From assembly GCF_000612805.1 (NCBI RefSeq), contig NZ_HG964406.1, positions 310,001-374,000 of the forward strand: DNA of 64,000 bases, read 5' to 3'. This document shows positions 25,007 to 34,671 of the stretch, in pieces (position 1 is the stretch's first letter; every line of letters begins with the position of its first letter). The position numbers and the translations under genes are program-made. The DNA comes from Bacillus ndiopicus (GTDB lineage Bacteria; Bacillota; Bacilli; Bacillales_A; Planococcaceae). The notes under the pieces are model-generated. The model did no database searches, was not told the origin of the DNA, and saw nothing but the letters and a program-made list of their open reading frames with translations.

Positions 25007-26629
25007 ATGACAACAAAAACATTAGAAAAAGCAACAAAAGCAATTACGGTGTTTATCGCAGACCCATTAAGTGAGGATGGTATATATCCACTAGTACAAG
25101 AAACCGAATTAAATTTAAACATCATTGTGGATACAGGTTTATCTCAGGAGGAATTAATAAGAAAAATCGCGGATATTGAAGTGCTATTAGTGCGTTCACA
25201 AACAACTGTAACACGGGAAGTTATTCAAGCAGCTAAAAAGTTAAAGCTAATTGGTCGCGCTGGTGTTGGTGTTGATAATATCGATTTAACTGCTGCAACT
25301 GAGCACGGTATTATCGTTGTTAATGCACCAGACGGTAATACAAATTCAGCGGCTGAGCATACTATTGCTATGATGACAGCTCTTGCACGCTTTATTCCTC
25401 AAGCATTTAACACATTAAAAAATGGTGTTTGGGATCGCAAATCGTATGTAGGAGTTGAGCTAAAAAACAAAATATTAGGCGTTATTGGTATGGGGCGTAT
25501 TGGTGCTGAGGTTGCTTATCGAGCGAAAGGGCAACGTATGCAAGTCATCGCCTATGATCCATTTTTAACAGAGGAGCGCGCACAGGAGCTAGGTATTTCA
25601 AAAGGGACTGTTGACGAAGTCTGTGCAGCTGCTGATTTTATAACAGTGCATACACCTCTATTACCAGAAACACGTAATCTTATTAACAAAGAACGCTTCG
25701 CGATTATGAAAGATGGTGTACGTATTATTAACTGTGCACGCGGCGGTATTATTAATGAGGATGATTTATACGATGCGATTGTAGAGAGAAAAGTTGCTGG
25801 TGCTGCGTTAGACGTTTTCGTAACAGAGCCTGCAACAGATCATAAACTTTTAACATTACCTGAAGTTATTGCTACACCACATTTGGGAGCATCTACTGTA
25901 GAAGCACAAGAATCTGTTGCAGTGGATGTGTCAAATGATATTATTAAGTTTTTCAAAACAGGTACTGTCACAAACCCTGTCAATATGCCATCAATTTCAA
26001 AAGAGAAACTTGCGCAAATCGAGCCATTCTTTGAGCTTGTTGAAAAGCTTGGAAAATTCCTTATTCAAGTAGCGGATGAAACTGTTAAGGAATTAAATAT
26101 TTCATATGCTGGAGACGTTGCAAACTTTGATGTACGTCCATTAACAGCAAATGCTATTAAAGGTTTACTATCAACAAACCATGGTACACATGTGAACAAT
26201 GTCAATGCCCGTTATCTTGCCGAACGTATCGGCATGAACATCAACGAGCATAAAACAACGACAGCAAAAGGCTTTACAAATTTAATTACAGTAGAAATTA
26301 AAACAGCAAATGAAACACATACAGTAGCTGGTACTTTACTAAATGGTTTAGGTGCACGTATCGTGAAAGTAGAGGGCTTCGTAGTTGATGTAATTCCAAC
26401 AGGCAATTTACTGTACATTAAAAATACAGATAAACCTGGTGCTATTGGTCGCGTAGCAACAAAATTAGCTGAAAAAGACATCAATATTGCAACAATGCAA
26501 GTAGGTCGTGATATGGTTGGCGGCTCTGCGGTCATGATGCTGGCAATCGATAATAGTGTCACTACAGAGGATTTAGTATATGTAGCACAGCTTGAGAATA
26601 TCGATGAAGTAAAGGCAATTACACTATAA
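25007..26629 (+). CDS. serA: D-3-phosphoglycerate dehydrogenase
   Basis: 540 aa, the long form with a C-terminal ACT domain. It oxidises 3-phosphoglycerate to 3-phosphohydroxypyruvate with NAD, the first step of serine synthesis. The NAD site is [14 protein letters not shown], followed by [14 protein letters not shown] and [17 protein letters not shown] with the catalytic His. The ACT domain (about 468-540) begins [29 protein letters not shown] precedes the ATG. Expression should depend on serine-tRNA charging through the T-box upstream. Confidence 0.96.
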   Translation: MTTKTLEKATKAITVFIADPLSEDGIYPLVQETELNLNIIVDTGLSQEELIRKIADIEVLLVRSQTTVTREVIQAAKKLKLIGRAGVGVDNIDLTAATEHGIIVVNAPDGNTNSAAEHTIAMMTALARFIPQAFNTLKNGVWDRKSYVGVELKNKILGVIGMGRIGAEVAYRAKGQRMQVIAYDPFLTEERAQELGISKGTVDEVCAAADFITVHTPLLPETRNLINKERFAIMKDGVRIINCARGGIINEDDLYDAIVERKVAGAALDVFVTEPATDHKLLTLPEVIATPHLGASTVEAQESVAVDVSNDIIKFFKTGTVTNPVNMPSISKEKLAQIEPFFELVEKLGKFLIQVADETVKELNISYAGDVANFDVRPLTANAIKGLLSTNHGTHVNNVNARYLAERIGMNINEHKTTTAKGFTNLITVEIKTANETHTVAGTLLNGLGARIVKVEGFVVDVIPTGNLLYIKNTDKPGAIGRVATKLAEKDINIATMQVGRDMVGGSAVMMLAIDNSVTTEDLVYVAQLENIDEVKAITL

Positions 26630-26704
26630 AGCTTTTTTCCTACTTTACAGTTCCAGGTTTTCTTTAATGTTTTCAAGCAACCGTTTTATGTTGCTTAGCT
26701 TTTG

Positions 26705-26740
26705 AAAAAATCAATTACGTCTCAGCGTAATTGATTTTTT
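26705..26740 (+). terminator. Terminator of serA
   Basis: AAAAAATCAATTACG / CGTAATTGATTTTTT, a 15-bp perfect stem. The arm ATCAATTACG recurs in the flank of the inverted-repeat elements (copies A and B). Confidence 0.93.
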
Positions 26741-26998
26741 TCGAACTTCCCTTTTTACTTATTTGTTACTTGTAGCATATAATTGTATGTATACAATTTT
26801 TTGGGCTGATTCTTTCTTGCAGTTCTTGACAGCCTTCTCTGCCTTTCAAAAATGCTTACCAGCTAGTAAAGGTCTGCAAATACTAAGTTTTAAGGTACTC
26901 CACTACATTTGAAAAAAAGCAGTGGAAAAGATTTTTCAGTTTTTAGGAACTGTTTGTACTGCTCCAACAGTTCTATTAGCTTAAAGGGGAGATTTTAT
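26741..26998. other. Intergenic region upstream of the deacetylase
   Basis: Two weak hairpins are visible: TCCACT/AGTGGA at 26898-26925, and GGAACTGT/ACAGTTC near 26946-26973. No known riboswitch motif or gene was recognised. Confidence 0.4.
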
Positions 26999-28258
26999 AT
27001 GAAGAAATGGCTTTATAGTTTGCTTACTGTATTATTAGTTAGTGCAGCCTTTATAAATATAAAGACAGTAGCTGCGCAAGATAAAATGGCAATTCGAACT
27101 GTTGTAGAGGAAACGTATTTATTATCAGATGACTTCGTTACGCCAATCACATCTCTGCCACCAAAGGCAATTGTTATTTTACATAATATCAACGCTGGCT
27201 GGGCACATATTGACTATAAAGGACAGCAAGGCTATGTACCTTCTACAACGCTCAAATCTGCCCAGTCAACATTAATGCTCGCAACAGCCAAAAACCCTCC
27301 GATTGTACGAGAAACAACAGAAACGCAAGCAAAGCATTTAGGCAATCTTCATCTAGACAGTGTTGTGCAAGCATATGCAACAAATGAGGATAATTGGTAT
27401 TTCGTACAGTATGGCAATTTAACAGGTTATGTAATAGCAACAGCACTAAAAACACCTACTTCAAAAAAAATGCTTGTACAGGGGCAAGATGGGCTTATTG
27501 TACGTAGCATAGCTAGTAAATCAGGAGAAAATATAGCTACTATTCCTGCCAATACGAAAGTTGATATTTATACGAATTTTCAAGGCTGGGCATATGTTGT
27601 GACAGACCAAAATATACAAGGTTACGTACTAGAAAAGGGGTTAAAGGAAATTCCAGTTCCTAAGCTCGGTAGATATAGCCAAGGTGCTGCAACAAAAACA
27701 AAGCGTATCGCATTAACTTTTGATGATGGACCACATCCTACTGTTACAAAGGAAATATTAGCGACATTGCAAAAATACGATGCCAAGGCAACCTTTTTCA
27801 TCACAGGGCATCGTGTAAATAAAAGTCCTAAAGTGTTAAAAGAAATATATGATGCCGGACATGAGATAGGCAATCACACATGGAACCATCCTAAGCTTAC
27901 AAAAATTACGTTAGATCAAGCAAAAGCACAAATTAATGAAACAAATAAAATAGTGAAATCAATTATTGGTCAAGAGCCTACTTTATTCAGACCACCGTAT
28001 GGCGCATATAATAAAGATATTTTAGGATCGCTATCTGTCCCACTAGTTATGTGGTCAGTCGATACACTCGATTGGCAGCATCGCACTCCTTCTAAAACAC
28101 TAAAGGCTGTACAAAATGGTGCGTACAATGGCAGTATTATTTTAATGCATGATATTCATCAAACAACGGCAGATGCTTTAGATAGTGTTCTTAGTTATTT
28201 AACTAAGCAAGGTTATGAATTTGTTACCGTATCAGAGCTAATTACTCCTCTAAAATAA
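26999..28258 (+). CDS. Secreted SH3-domain polysaccharide deacetylase
   Basis: 419 aa. The signal peptide ends at about IKTVAA. Three SH3b-type repeats follow (about 30-85, 95-150, 155-210), each with a WAHIDYKGQQGYV-like end. Then comes a NodB deacetylase domain (about 225-415) with IALTFDDGPHPT (Asp-Asp pair), NHTWNHPKL (metal-binding His pair), FRPPYGAYN and ILMHDIH. It probably deacetylates peptidoglycan N-acetylglucosamine or a related wall polymer, with the SH3b domains holding it to the wall. AAGGGGAG precedes the ATG; upstream open frame lacks support. Confidence 0.92.
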   Translation: MKKWLYSLLTVLLVSAAFINIKTVAAQDKMAIRTVVEETYLLSDDFVTPITSLPPKAIVILHNINAGWAHIDYKGQQGYVPSTTLKSAQSTLMLATAKNPPIVRETTETQAKHLGNLHLDSVVQAYATNEDNWYFVQYGNLTGYVIATALKTPTSKKMLVQGQDGLIVRSIASKSGENIATIPANTKVDIYTNFQGWAYVVTDQNIQGYVLEKGLKEIPVPKLGRYSQGAATKTKRIALTFDDGPHPTVTKEILATLQKYDAKATFFITGHRVNKSPKVLKEIYDAGHEIGNHTWNHPKLTKITLDQAKAQINETNKIVKSIIGQEPTLFRPPYGAYNKDILGSLSVPLVMWSVDTLDWQHRTPSKTLKAVQNGAYNGSIILMHDIHQTTADALDSVLSYLTKQGYEFVTVSELITPLK

Positions 28259-28262
28259 GAAG

Positions 28263-28303
28263 AAGCTAGCTGGAAAGGTTTTCATTTCCAACTAGCTTTT
28301 TTT
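28263..28303 (+). terminator. Terminator of the deacetylase
   Basis: AAGCTAGCTGGAAA pairs with TTTCCAACTAGCTT (one mismatch), followed by a T run. Confidence 0.9.
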
Positions 28304-28396
28304 AAATTTGTATCGAAGGAGAAGCTTTCTATAAAAAATCCCTAAAGCTATATACTAATAATTGGTAATCACTACTCAGATTATAGTTTTTCTACA

Positions 28397-28744
28397 TCAA
28401 TATCGATTCAGCTCTGCAAAAGTTAAATAGTGCTGTTGTTGCACAGATGCCGTTTGTAGTATATCCATATTATCTGCAATCGCTACTCCTGACAAACAAG
28501 CAATAACAAATATACCTGCCCCAATCAAAAGCGATAGCTGACGATGAACTTTTTGCATTTCACTATTAGAGGATTGTTTATCTTTGCTACGCACTAAAGT
28601 GAAAAAGCGTGCTCGTTGACTTTCTTGCGCGAGTACATAATGACAGGCAACACAAAGCTCTGCAACATGCCCTTCTATAGATAATTTATTCATTTCCACT
28701 ATATTTGCTGCACGTCCGCAGTTTTCACAACAGTTCATTTTCAT
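28397..28744 (-). CDS. Small zinc-ribbon membrane protein
   Basis: 115 aa. The N-terminus has two Cys pairs, CENCG and CVAC, spaced about 27 residues apart, as in a zinc ribbon. A single membrane segment (about 73-93, LLIGAGIFVIACLSGVAIA) and a short tail follow. Three closely spaced ATG codons are possible; the one at 28744 has the best spacing from GGAGAGG. Family and function are not recognised. Confidence 0.6.
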   Translation of the reverse strand: MKMNCCENCGRAANIVEMNKLSIEGHVAELCVACHYVLAQESQRARFFTLVRSKDKQSSNSEMQKVHRQLSLLIGAGIFVIACLSGVAIADNMDILQTASVQQQHYLTFAELNRY

Positions 28745-28869
28745 AAGCATTTTCCTCTCCATTAGCTATATTCTATTATATCTAAAAAATCGGAAAATTC
28801 AATATTTTGAATGTGATTCACAAAAAAATGAGTGGAAAGCAGTTACTCCCCTGCCTTTCCACTCAATTC

Positions 28870-29658
28870 TTATTGCTTCTTTATCAGCTCTAAAAATGCC
28901 GTTAACGAATCAACTTCATATGTAGGCTTTACCTCTACATGTGATGCTTTATTCTCTCGATTAATCCACACATTTTGCATCCCAACACGCGATGATCCCA
29001 AAATATCCGTCATTAAATTATCGCCGACCATAATAGATTTATCAGCAGTTGTACCTGCCTTCTCTAGAACATATTTAAAAATCGATGCATCAGGCTTTCC
29101 TTTTCCAAAATCACCTGAAATAATGATTTGGTCGAAGTAAGGCACTAGCTCAGGTGTAATCTCCAACTTTAAATTTTGCAAGCTAGGTGCACCGTTTGTT
29201 AACAAGACTAGCTGATATTTCCCCTTAAGCTCGTCCAATACGGCAAATGTATCTTCATATACAAATGGGTTTTTTTTACGCTCTGCTACAAAGCGCTCTC
29301 CAAGCTCTAAGCCAAATGCCTTATCTTCTATGCCGAGCTTTGCTAACCCTTGTGTCCATGCTTCTGCGCGGTATGTTGGTATGAACGATTTCATTTTTTG
29401 AAACATCTCTGTCGGGTCATCAAATGTACCCCACAGCCCTTCAAATGGATTGATGCCAATTAGCTTCGTATAATCATATGTTTCATACGATTCGTAAAGC
29501 GCTCTTGCACTTTCACGCACCGCCTGCTCCAATTGCTCTGCATCCACTGTGTAACGCTCACTTGCATAGGCACATGTACGGTCGAATGCTGTTTGCACTG
29601 ATTTTTTATCCCATAACAATGTATCATCCAAATCAAAAATAATCGTTTCAATTGTCAT
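28870..29658 (-). CDS. HAD-family phosphatase
   Basis: 262 aa. HAD motifs I-IV are all present: IIFDLDDTLLW (nucleophile Asp and Asp+2), VLLTNGA, a Lys in FGKGKPDASIF, and IMVGDNLMTDILG. An alpha-helical cap lies between motifs I and II. This is the YjjG/YsaA type, acting on small phosphorylated metabolites; the substrate cannot be read. serA and serC are close by and no serB is in the window, so a phosphoserine phosphatase role is possible but unproven. AGGAAGTG precedes the ATG. Confidence 0.85.
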   Translation of the reverse strand: MTIETIIFDLDDTLLWDKKSVQTAFDRTCAYASERYTVDAEQLEQAVRESARALYESYETYDYTKLIGINPFEGLWGTFDDPTEMFQKMKSFIPTYRAEAWTQGLAKLGIEDKAFGLELGERFVAERKKNPFVYEDTFAVLDELKGKYQLVLLTNGAPSLQNLKLEITPELVPYFDQIIISGDFGKGKPDASIFKYVLEKAGTTADKSIMVGDNLMTDILGSSRVGMQNVWINRENKASHVEVKPTYEVDSLTAFLELIKKQ

Positions 29659-29761
29659 AAGGCACTTCCTATTCTTATGTATTATTCTATTATTCTACCA
29701 TACTCTGTCGACCTAATTTATGAATTTTTCTGAACATTCTTTTATAAAAAAAGAAAATAAA

Positions 29762-29802
29762 ATTGTCTCAAGGGTGGATTAGTACGCTACCTTTGAGACA
29801 AT
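29762..29802. terminator. Bidirectional hairpin between minus-strand genes
   Basis: ATTGTCTCAA with GGTG pairs with ACC and TTTGAGACAAT. It lies downstream of the DUF3006 gene. Confidence 0.75.
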
Positions 29803-29848
29803 GATTTATTCTTTAATATAAGTAAAATGAAATTTATTAACGCTTCAT

Positions 29849-30097
29849 CTATTTTCTTTTATCACGTAACGCTCGCATCATTTGCTTAATTTTATCCTCT
29901 TGCGCAGATGTTTCTTCATTAAGTCGTTGGATGCTATAGACGCCATTCTGATAGCTAATCGTTACAATATCCCCTTCAGACAGTTGCTCGCTATATTCAT
30001 TACGATGGATGATTATTTGCTCTGTTTCTTCTGGTCGCTTTAAGAAAATTGCATAATCTCCTTCGAAGCGATCGAGTGTATAGTTATTCAAGCTCAC
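29849..30097 (-). CDS. DUF3006-domain protein
   Basis: 82 aa: LDRFEGDYAIFLKRPEE, then EGDIVTISYQNGVYSI, the compact beta-barrel of DUF3006, then a charged helix. DUF3006 genes are typically found beside ComEC/Rec2-like metallo-beta-lactamase genes, and here it overlaps one by 14 nt. The start is GTG at 30097, with GGGAGAG inside the upstream gene, so the two are translationally coupled. Function is unknown. Confidence 0.8.
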   Translation of the reverse strand: MSLNNYTLDRFEGDYAIFLKRPEETEQIIIHRNEYSEQLSEGDIVTISYQNGVYSIQRLNEETSAQEDKIKQMMRALRDKRK

Positions 30098-31286
30098 TTA
30101 CAATCTCTCCCTTTGCATTTATAAGCTGCGCTGCATCCCCACTATTTGCCCATATTTGCTTTGAAGTCCATTTCAATTTGCCCCTACTATCCTTTGCGTC
30201 AGGTCCGCTTGTAATTGATAATTTATCGCTAGGCTGAAGCGTAATATTAGGAAAATTAAATACTTGGTCCCCTTCCACAGATATGAGCTTCCACCCCTGC
30301 AAAGATACAGACTCATCCCCTGTATTTTGAAGAACAACTATCTCATTGATTAAATCTTTACTTATCAATTCAATTTTTGCTTTCGATTTTGTAGTAGTTG
30401 GCTTTGCACTAATGGAGCTTGTTGCTCCAATACCTGACCACTCAGCAGCTGTTGTACTATAGCTTGTCCCATTAGTTGAAAAAACAATCGTTCCAGCTTC
30501 GGCTGTACCATAAATTTTACTTTTAACTGCAAGCGCATTTTCGATTACCTCAGCATGTGGATGTCCATATTTATTATCCTGTCCATAGCTTAACACTACA
30601 GCCTCTGGGCGCAATGCCTGCAAAAATTCTAAAGAACTGCTAGTGTTTGAGCCGTGATGTCCAGCCTTTAACACTGTCGCATTCATATTTTCCTTTAATA
30701 TTTGCTTTTCAATATTAATACCTGCATCACCTGTTAATAAAAATGATACTTCACCATATGTAATTTTTAAAACGATTGATGCATCGTTATTGTCTGAAGC
30801 ATTTTCGTTCGCATAAACGACTTCCGTTTTCAATTCTTTGTCAAAATCAATTACATCGCCTTTTTCTGGTACGCTATATGCGATATTTTTGTCCGAAACC
30901 AACGTTAGCATTTCCTCTAACGTTTGTGATGTATGCACTTTCCCAGAATCGATAAAATGACCGATCGCTATAGAGTTTAACACAGCAATTAAGCCACCTA
31001 TATGGTCTGCATCAGGATGTGTAGCAACAACATAGTCTAATTTTTGGACTCCTTGCTCGCGTAAATAGGCGACAACTGTTTTACCAGCCCCCTTTACCCC
31101 TCCATCGATAAGCATCGTTTTGCCATTTGGTGACTGAATAAATATGGAATCTCCTTGACCTACATCTATAAAATGCACTTGCATTTCCTTGCCAGAAGTC
31201 GGCTGTTGCTCAGGCTGTTGAATTTCAATTGTACAACCTATTAATAAAAGGGCAACAACCAATATGCTAATAACTAACTTTTTCAT
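30084..31286 (-). CDS. ComEC/Rec2-like MBL-fold lipoprotein with lamin-tail domain
   Basis: 400 aa. Lipobox LLLIGC (Cys18) predicts attachment outside the membrane. The metallo-beta-lactamase domain (about 33-280) is of the ComEC C-terminal type: HFIDVGQGDSIFI, THPDADHIGG (HxDxDH metal site), LTGDAG and KAGHHGSNTSSS. The C-terminus (about 300-400) is a lamin-tail-like beta-sandwich with EIVVLQNTGDESVSLQGWKL, a domain often joined to secreted nucleases. An extracellular nuclease or phosphodiesterase is the likeliest role. It lacks the ComEC membrane channel. Confidence 0.88.
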   Translation of the reverse strand: MKKLVISILVVALLLIGCTIEIQQPEQQPTSGKEMQVHFIDVGQGDSIFIQSPNGKTMLIDGGVKGAGKTVVAYLREQGVQKLDYVVATHPDADHIGGLIAVLNSIAIGHFIDSGKVHTSQTLEEMLTLVSDKNIAYSVPEKGDVIDFDKELKTEVVYANENASDNNDASIVLKITYGEVSFLLTGDAGINIEKQILKENMNATVLKAGHHGSNTSSSLEFLQALRPEAVVLSYGQDNKYGHPHAEVIENALAVKSKIYGTAEAGTIVFSTNGTSYSTTAAEWSGIGATSSISAKPTTTKSKAKIELISKDLINEIVVLQNTGDESVSLQGWKLISVEGDQVFNFPNITLQPSDKLSITSGPDAKDSRGKLKWTSKQIWANSGDAAQLINAKGEIVSELE

Positions 31287-31303
31287 TTCTAACCTCTTCT
31301 TTT

Positions 31304-32731
31304 CTACTGTGTCGCAAAAGCGATTTTAAAAGCATTGCGACCATTGCGCTTGACTACATATAATTCTTCATCTGCGGCTTTTAAAAGCTCTGTGAAATCT
31401 TCAACTTTTGTTGCATTTATCATATAAGCCCCTATGCTTATATTGATTTGTAAATGCTCTCCTTTAACTAAAAAGGATTGTGTTTTGAAAAATGAGTGAA
31501 GCTTCTCGATAATCTCTTCAAATTGCTGCACATCCTCAGTACGTACACAAGCGATAAACTCATCACCACCATAACGTACAAAGATAGCATCATATTGTGC
31601 AAATAGCTGGGCTGCGCTTGTTGCAACAAATTTAATAATATCATCACCGATTAAATGACCGTACACATCGTTTACTTGCTTGAAATAATCGATATCAAAA
31701 ATAACACAACCGACAAAATGATTATTATATGCAGCTTCTAAAAGATGCTTAGGTGCTTGATGCTCCATATAACCACGATTATAAATTTGTGTCAATGGAT
31801 CAATAAAAGATGCCATTTTATATTTACGTTTCTTTTCATCTAATTGGAACTTTAACAACGCTCGATTGTATGCTTCTTGCTCATGTTTTTCAAGCAACTC
31901 AATATATTCTTCTTGTGCGCTAACAAGCTTTTCTGTTTTGTTACTTTGCTTATAATAATCAATAAGGGCACGTTGCATCACCTTTACCATATAAAGGTCT
32001 CCCTGCCCAATAAAAATTTGCTTTGCTTTTTCCGCAGCTTCAATTGCCTGGTCTATACATCCTTTTGCAAATTCAAGCGCCATTTTAGCATTATATAATA
32101 ATGCCCTGTTGCGATCATCTCGATTTTTGCCATATGTCCTTGTGATTTCTTGCATTTTTATATACAAATCGCTGGCTGCTTCTATATCACCAACATATGA
32201 AAAAGCAATGACTGCGTTCCCCTTTATTGGTAATAAATCGATTTGCTCATAGTCCCAACTTGGTACAGTTTCAAGTGCTTTCACTGCATATTCTTTCGCA
32301 TTCTTGTAATCCTTTAAATCGTAATAAAGATTTGATAGGTTTGAGTACGTATAGCAGAGCTGCTTGTATTCTCTTTTTTCGCGAGCAATTACTTCCGCTT
32401 TGTGCATTACTTCTTTCGCCATTTCTGTATGACTTAAAACTGTGTATAAAATACCCGCTAAGCCATAGTATAAGCTGTAATGTGCATTTGAAGGGTGACT
32501 ACTACATATTTGCTCAAATTGAAAAAGTGTAGAAAATGCTTCTTCGTAACTACCTGTATAAATATAAGCCATAATTCGTTGTTTTAATATTTCTAGTACA
32601 TCATCCACTTCATTCAATTTGAATAATTTATTCTCAATTTCATCACTTAATATAATGATCTCCTCGTAACGCTCCTCAGCACGAAGATGTTTAATTGTTA
32701 TTGCAAGCTCTTTTAATGTACCTTTATTCAT
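31304..32731 (-). CDS. TPR-GGDEF diguanylate cyclase
   Basis: 475 aa, no membrane segment. Residues about 1-300 form helical TPR-like repeats (for example YSNLSNLYYDLKDYKNAKEYA). A GGDEF domain (about 315-475) has DPLTQIYNRGYMEH, FDIDYFKQVNDVYGHLIGDD and an intact FVRYGGDEFIACV. The inhibitory RxxD site normally five residues before GGDEF is not present. It should make cyclic di-GMP in response to a protein or peptide bound by the TPR part. AAGGAG supports the ATG at 32731. Confidence 0.9.
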   Translation of the reverse strand: MNKGTLKELAITIKHLRAEERYEEIIILSDEIENKLFKLNEVDDVLEILKQRIMAYIYTGSYEEAFSTLFQFEQICSSHPSNAHYSLYYGLAGILYTVLSHTEMAKEVMHKAEVIAREKREYKQLCYTYSNLSNLYYDLKDYKNAKEYAVKALETVPSWDYEQIDLLPIKGNAVIAFSYVGDIEAASDLYIKMQEITRTYGKNRDDRNRALLYNAKMALEFAKGCIDQAIEAAEKAKQIFIGQGDLYMVKVMQRALIDYYKQSNKTEKLVSAQEEYIELLEKHEQEAYNRALLKFQLDEKKRKYKMASFIDPLTQIYNRGYMEHQAPKHLLEAAYNNHFVGCVIFDIDYFKQVNDVYGHLIGDDIIKFVATSAAQLFAQYDAIFVRYGGDEFIACVRTEDVQQFEEIIEKLHSFFKTQSFLVKGEHLQINISIGAYMINATKVEDFTELLKAADEELYVVKRNGRNAFKIAFATQ

Positions 32732-32801
32732 CAGCGCATCTCCTTGAATCTCCACGGAAAGCGGAGGAATTATTCAATACAATCTATGGCTTAAAATTAT
32801 T

Positions 32802-32848
32802 TTATCTTGATTCAGTATGGACGCAATTATGCTTAAGTATAATTGATT
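32802..32848 (-). repeat. Deleted copy C of the inverted-repeat element
   Basis: Read on the minus strand, AATCAATTA...TAATTGCGTCC (as in copy B) is followed almost at once by ACTGAATCAAGATAA, a perfect terminal repeat. The element is 47 bp because the core is missing. It lies upstream of the GGDEF gene. Confidence 0.65.
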
Positions 32849-32863
32849 GAAGTTAAATATAAC

Positions 32864-32902
32864 AAAACAGGGAATAACATAAAGTAAACATGCTATTCCC
32901 TG
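32864..32902 (-). terminator. Terminator of hemZ
   Basis: CAGGGAATA / TATTCCCTG with TTTTG following on the minus strand. Confidence 0.8.
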
Positions 32903-32907
32903 CTATT

Positions 32908-34419
32908 TTACCTAACTTTTACGTATAAATCATTTAAAATTTCAATTTTTTTCTTAATTGCATCCTCAAAGGTCATAATATATGCCGCAGGATCTTTAGG
33001 ATTATGGAACTGCGTGATTTTTCCTGTATCAGGGTGCACAAATTTCGACGAAGCACCACAGCCTATACCTAATATCGTTTGTACCTCTTCCATAATAGCA
33101 ATATTGTAAATAGACTCCTCGCCAGGCTTACAATAACCAACATTCTCCAAATTTCCTAAAATGTTTTTTTGTCGGTATAAATAATATGGAACATAACCAT
33201 TCTCTTTTGTCCAATCTGTCGCCATTTGCATCATTTGGCTTACTGTATCCCGGTCCGCTACACGATATTTATCTTTGTTGCGTGTCATTTCTGATGCACG
33301 CTTAAAGCTTAATGTGTGAACAGTAAGAGATTCAGGCATCATTTTTGCAGATTCATTTAATGAATGCTCAAATTCAGCAATCCCTTCATTTGGCAAGCCG
33401 ATAATTAAGTCCATATTAATATTATTCATGCCATGCTCACGCGATAACCAAAACTTATCAATCGTTTCCTGTACAGTATGATGACGTCCAATTGCTTTTA
33501 ATGTTTCTTGCGTATACGACTGAGGGTTTACAGAAATTCGGTCAATACCCCATTTTTTCAATACTTCTAATTTTTCAGGTGTAATCGTATCCGGACGTCC
33601 TGCCTCTACCGTAATTTCACGAATCGTTTGCGGGTTTGGGAACGACTCGAACATCGTTTTATAAAGTGCGTCCATTTCATCGGCTTCAATCGAAGTAGGC
33701 GTTCCCCCACCCCAATAAATCGATGTAATGCGCATATTATTTTCTGTTAACCATTTCCCCATTTCACGTAATTCAATATGCAAGCCATCAATAAATTTTT
33801 CTACGCGTCCTTGCTTGCGATTACTTTGAATTGCATAAGCTGGGAAGGTACAATAAGCACACATCGTTGGACAGAAAGGTACACCGATATAAACTGAAAT
33901 TTCCTGCCCTAGCTCGTCTAAATCCGGAATAATTTGCAGCTGCCTCGCAACGATTTCCTTCATTAAAGAAATTTTCGCGTCCGATAGGCGATAATCCTTT
34001 TTTAACACTGCAAAAATTTCTTCTTCACTCATCCCTGCTTTACGATATTTATGGTAAAGCTTTGTTGGACGAACCCCAGTTAAAATTCCCCATTGCTGCG
34101 TCATCCCTGTGTATTGCTCAAGTACATCAAGCATTACGTGTGATAGCGCACGCTTCATCCGAATGCTTTGCTCCTTTTCTGTACCTTCCGTTGCATAGCT
34201 AATCGCATAATCACTCGTATATTTTTCATCCTCTACTACAAGCTGTGCCTTGGTATGGATTGTAAAATCAGCGTCTATGCGGTGTGAGAAAGCAATCGCC
34301 ATATCAGCGCCATCCTGTGTAAATTGAATAATTGAATCCTCATAAAAAAGATTGGCGATATGGTTTAACACACGATTCCAATCCTCTTTAAATTGCTCAT
34401 TTATGTGTATCGTTTTCAT
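32908..34419 (-). CDS. hemZ: HemZ, radical-SAM coproporphyrinogen dehydrogenase-like
   Basis: 503 aa. The radical-SAM cluster motif is VPFCPTMCAYCTFPAY (CxxxCxxC) near residue 170, followed by YWGGGTPTS and VNPQSYTQETLKAIGR. The long N-terminal extension (about 1-155) marks the HemZ branch rather than HemN. In B. subtilis HemZ is linked to anaerobic coproporphyrinogen metabolism, though its activity is debated. It lies 26 kb from hemEHY, alone, with its own terminator. Confidence 0.9.
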   Translation of the reverse strand: MKTIHINEQFKEDWNRVLNHIANLFYEDSIIQFTQDGADMAIAFSHRIDADFTIHTKAQLVVEDEKYTSDYAISYATEGTEKEQSIRMKRALSHVMLDVLEQYTGMTQQWGILTGVRPTKLYHKYRKAGMSEEEIFAVLKKDYRLSDAKISLMKEIVARQLQIIPDLDELGQEISVYIGVPFCPTMCAYCTFPAYAIQSNRKQGRVEKFIDGLHIELREMGKWLTENNMRITSIYWGGGTPTSIEADEMDALYKTMFESFPNPQTIREITVEAGRPDTITPEKLEVLKKWGIDRISVNPQSYTQETLKAIGRHHTVQETIDKFWLSREHGMNNINMDLIIGLPNEGIAEFEHSLNESAKMMPESLTVHTLSFKRASEMTRNKDKYRVADRDTVSQMMQMATDWTKENGYVPYYLYRQKNILGNLENVGYCKPGEESIYNIAIMEEVQTILGIGCGASSKFVHPDTGKITQFHNPKDPAAYIMTFEDAIKKKIEILNDLYVKVR

Positions 34420-34671
34420 TGTTTTTTCTCTACCTCATTGCATTTTAATTACACATTGGCTTCAGAGCAAAATCTAGAAAAATATGTACTCTCCGCCAAA
34501 AACAGTGTTTTAATTCAGTATATGCCGAATTATAATACTACACCTTTTAACATTGTACCAAAAAGCAGGCACTTTTTTTGTAAAATTGCTTGATGTTTTT
34601 CAAATAATCATTACATATAATTTCCAGATAGTTTATAATTCCTTATAATCTAATATTATGGAGGTAATTTA

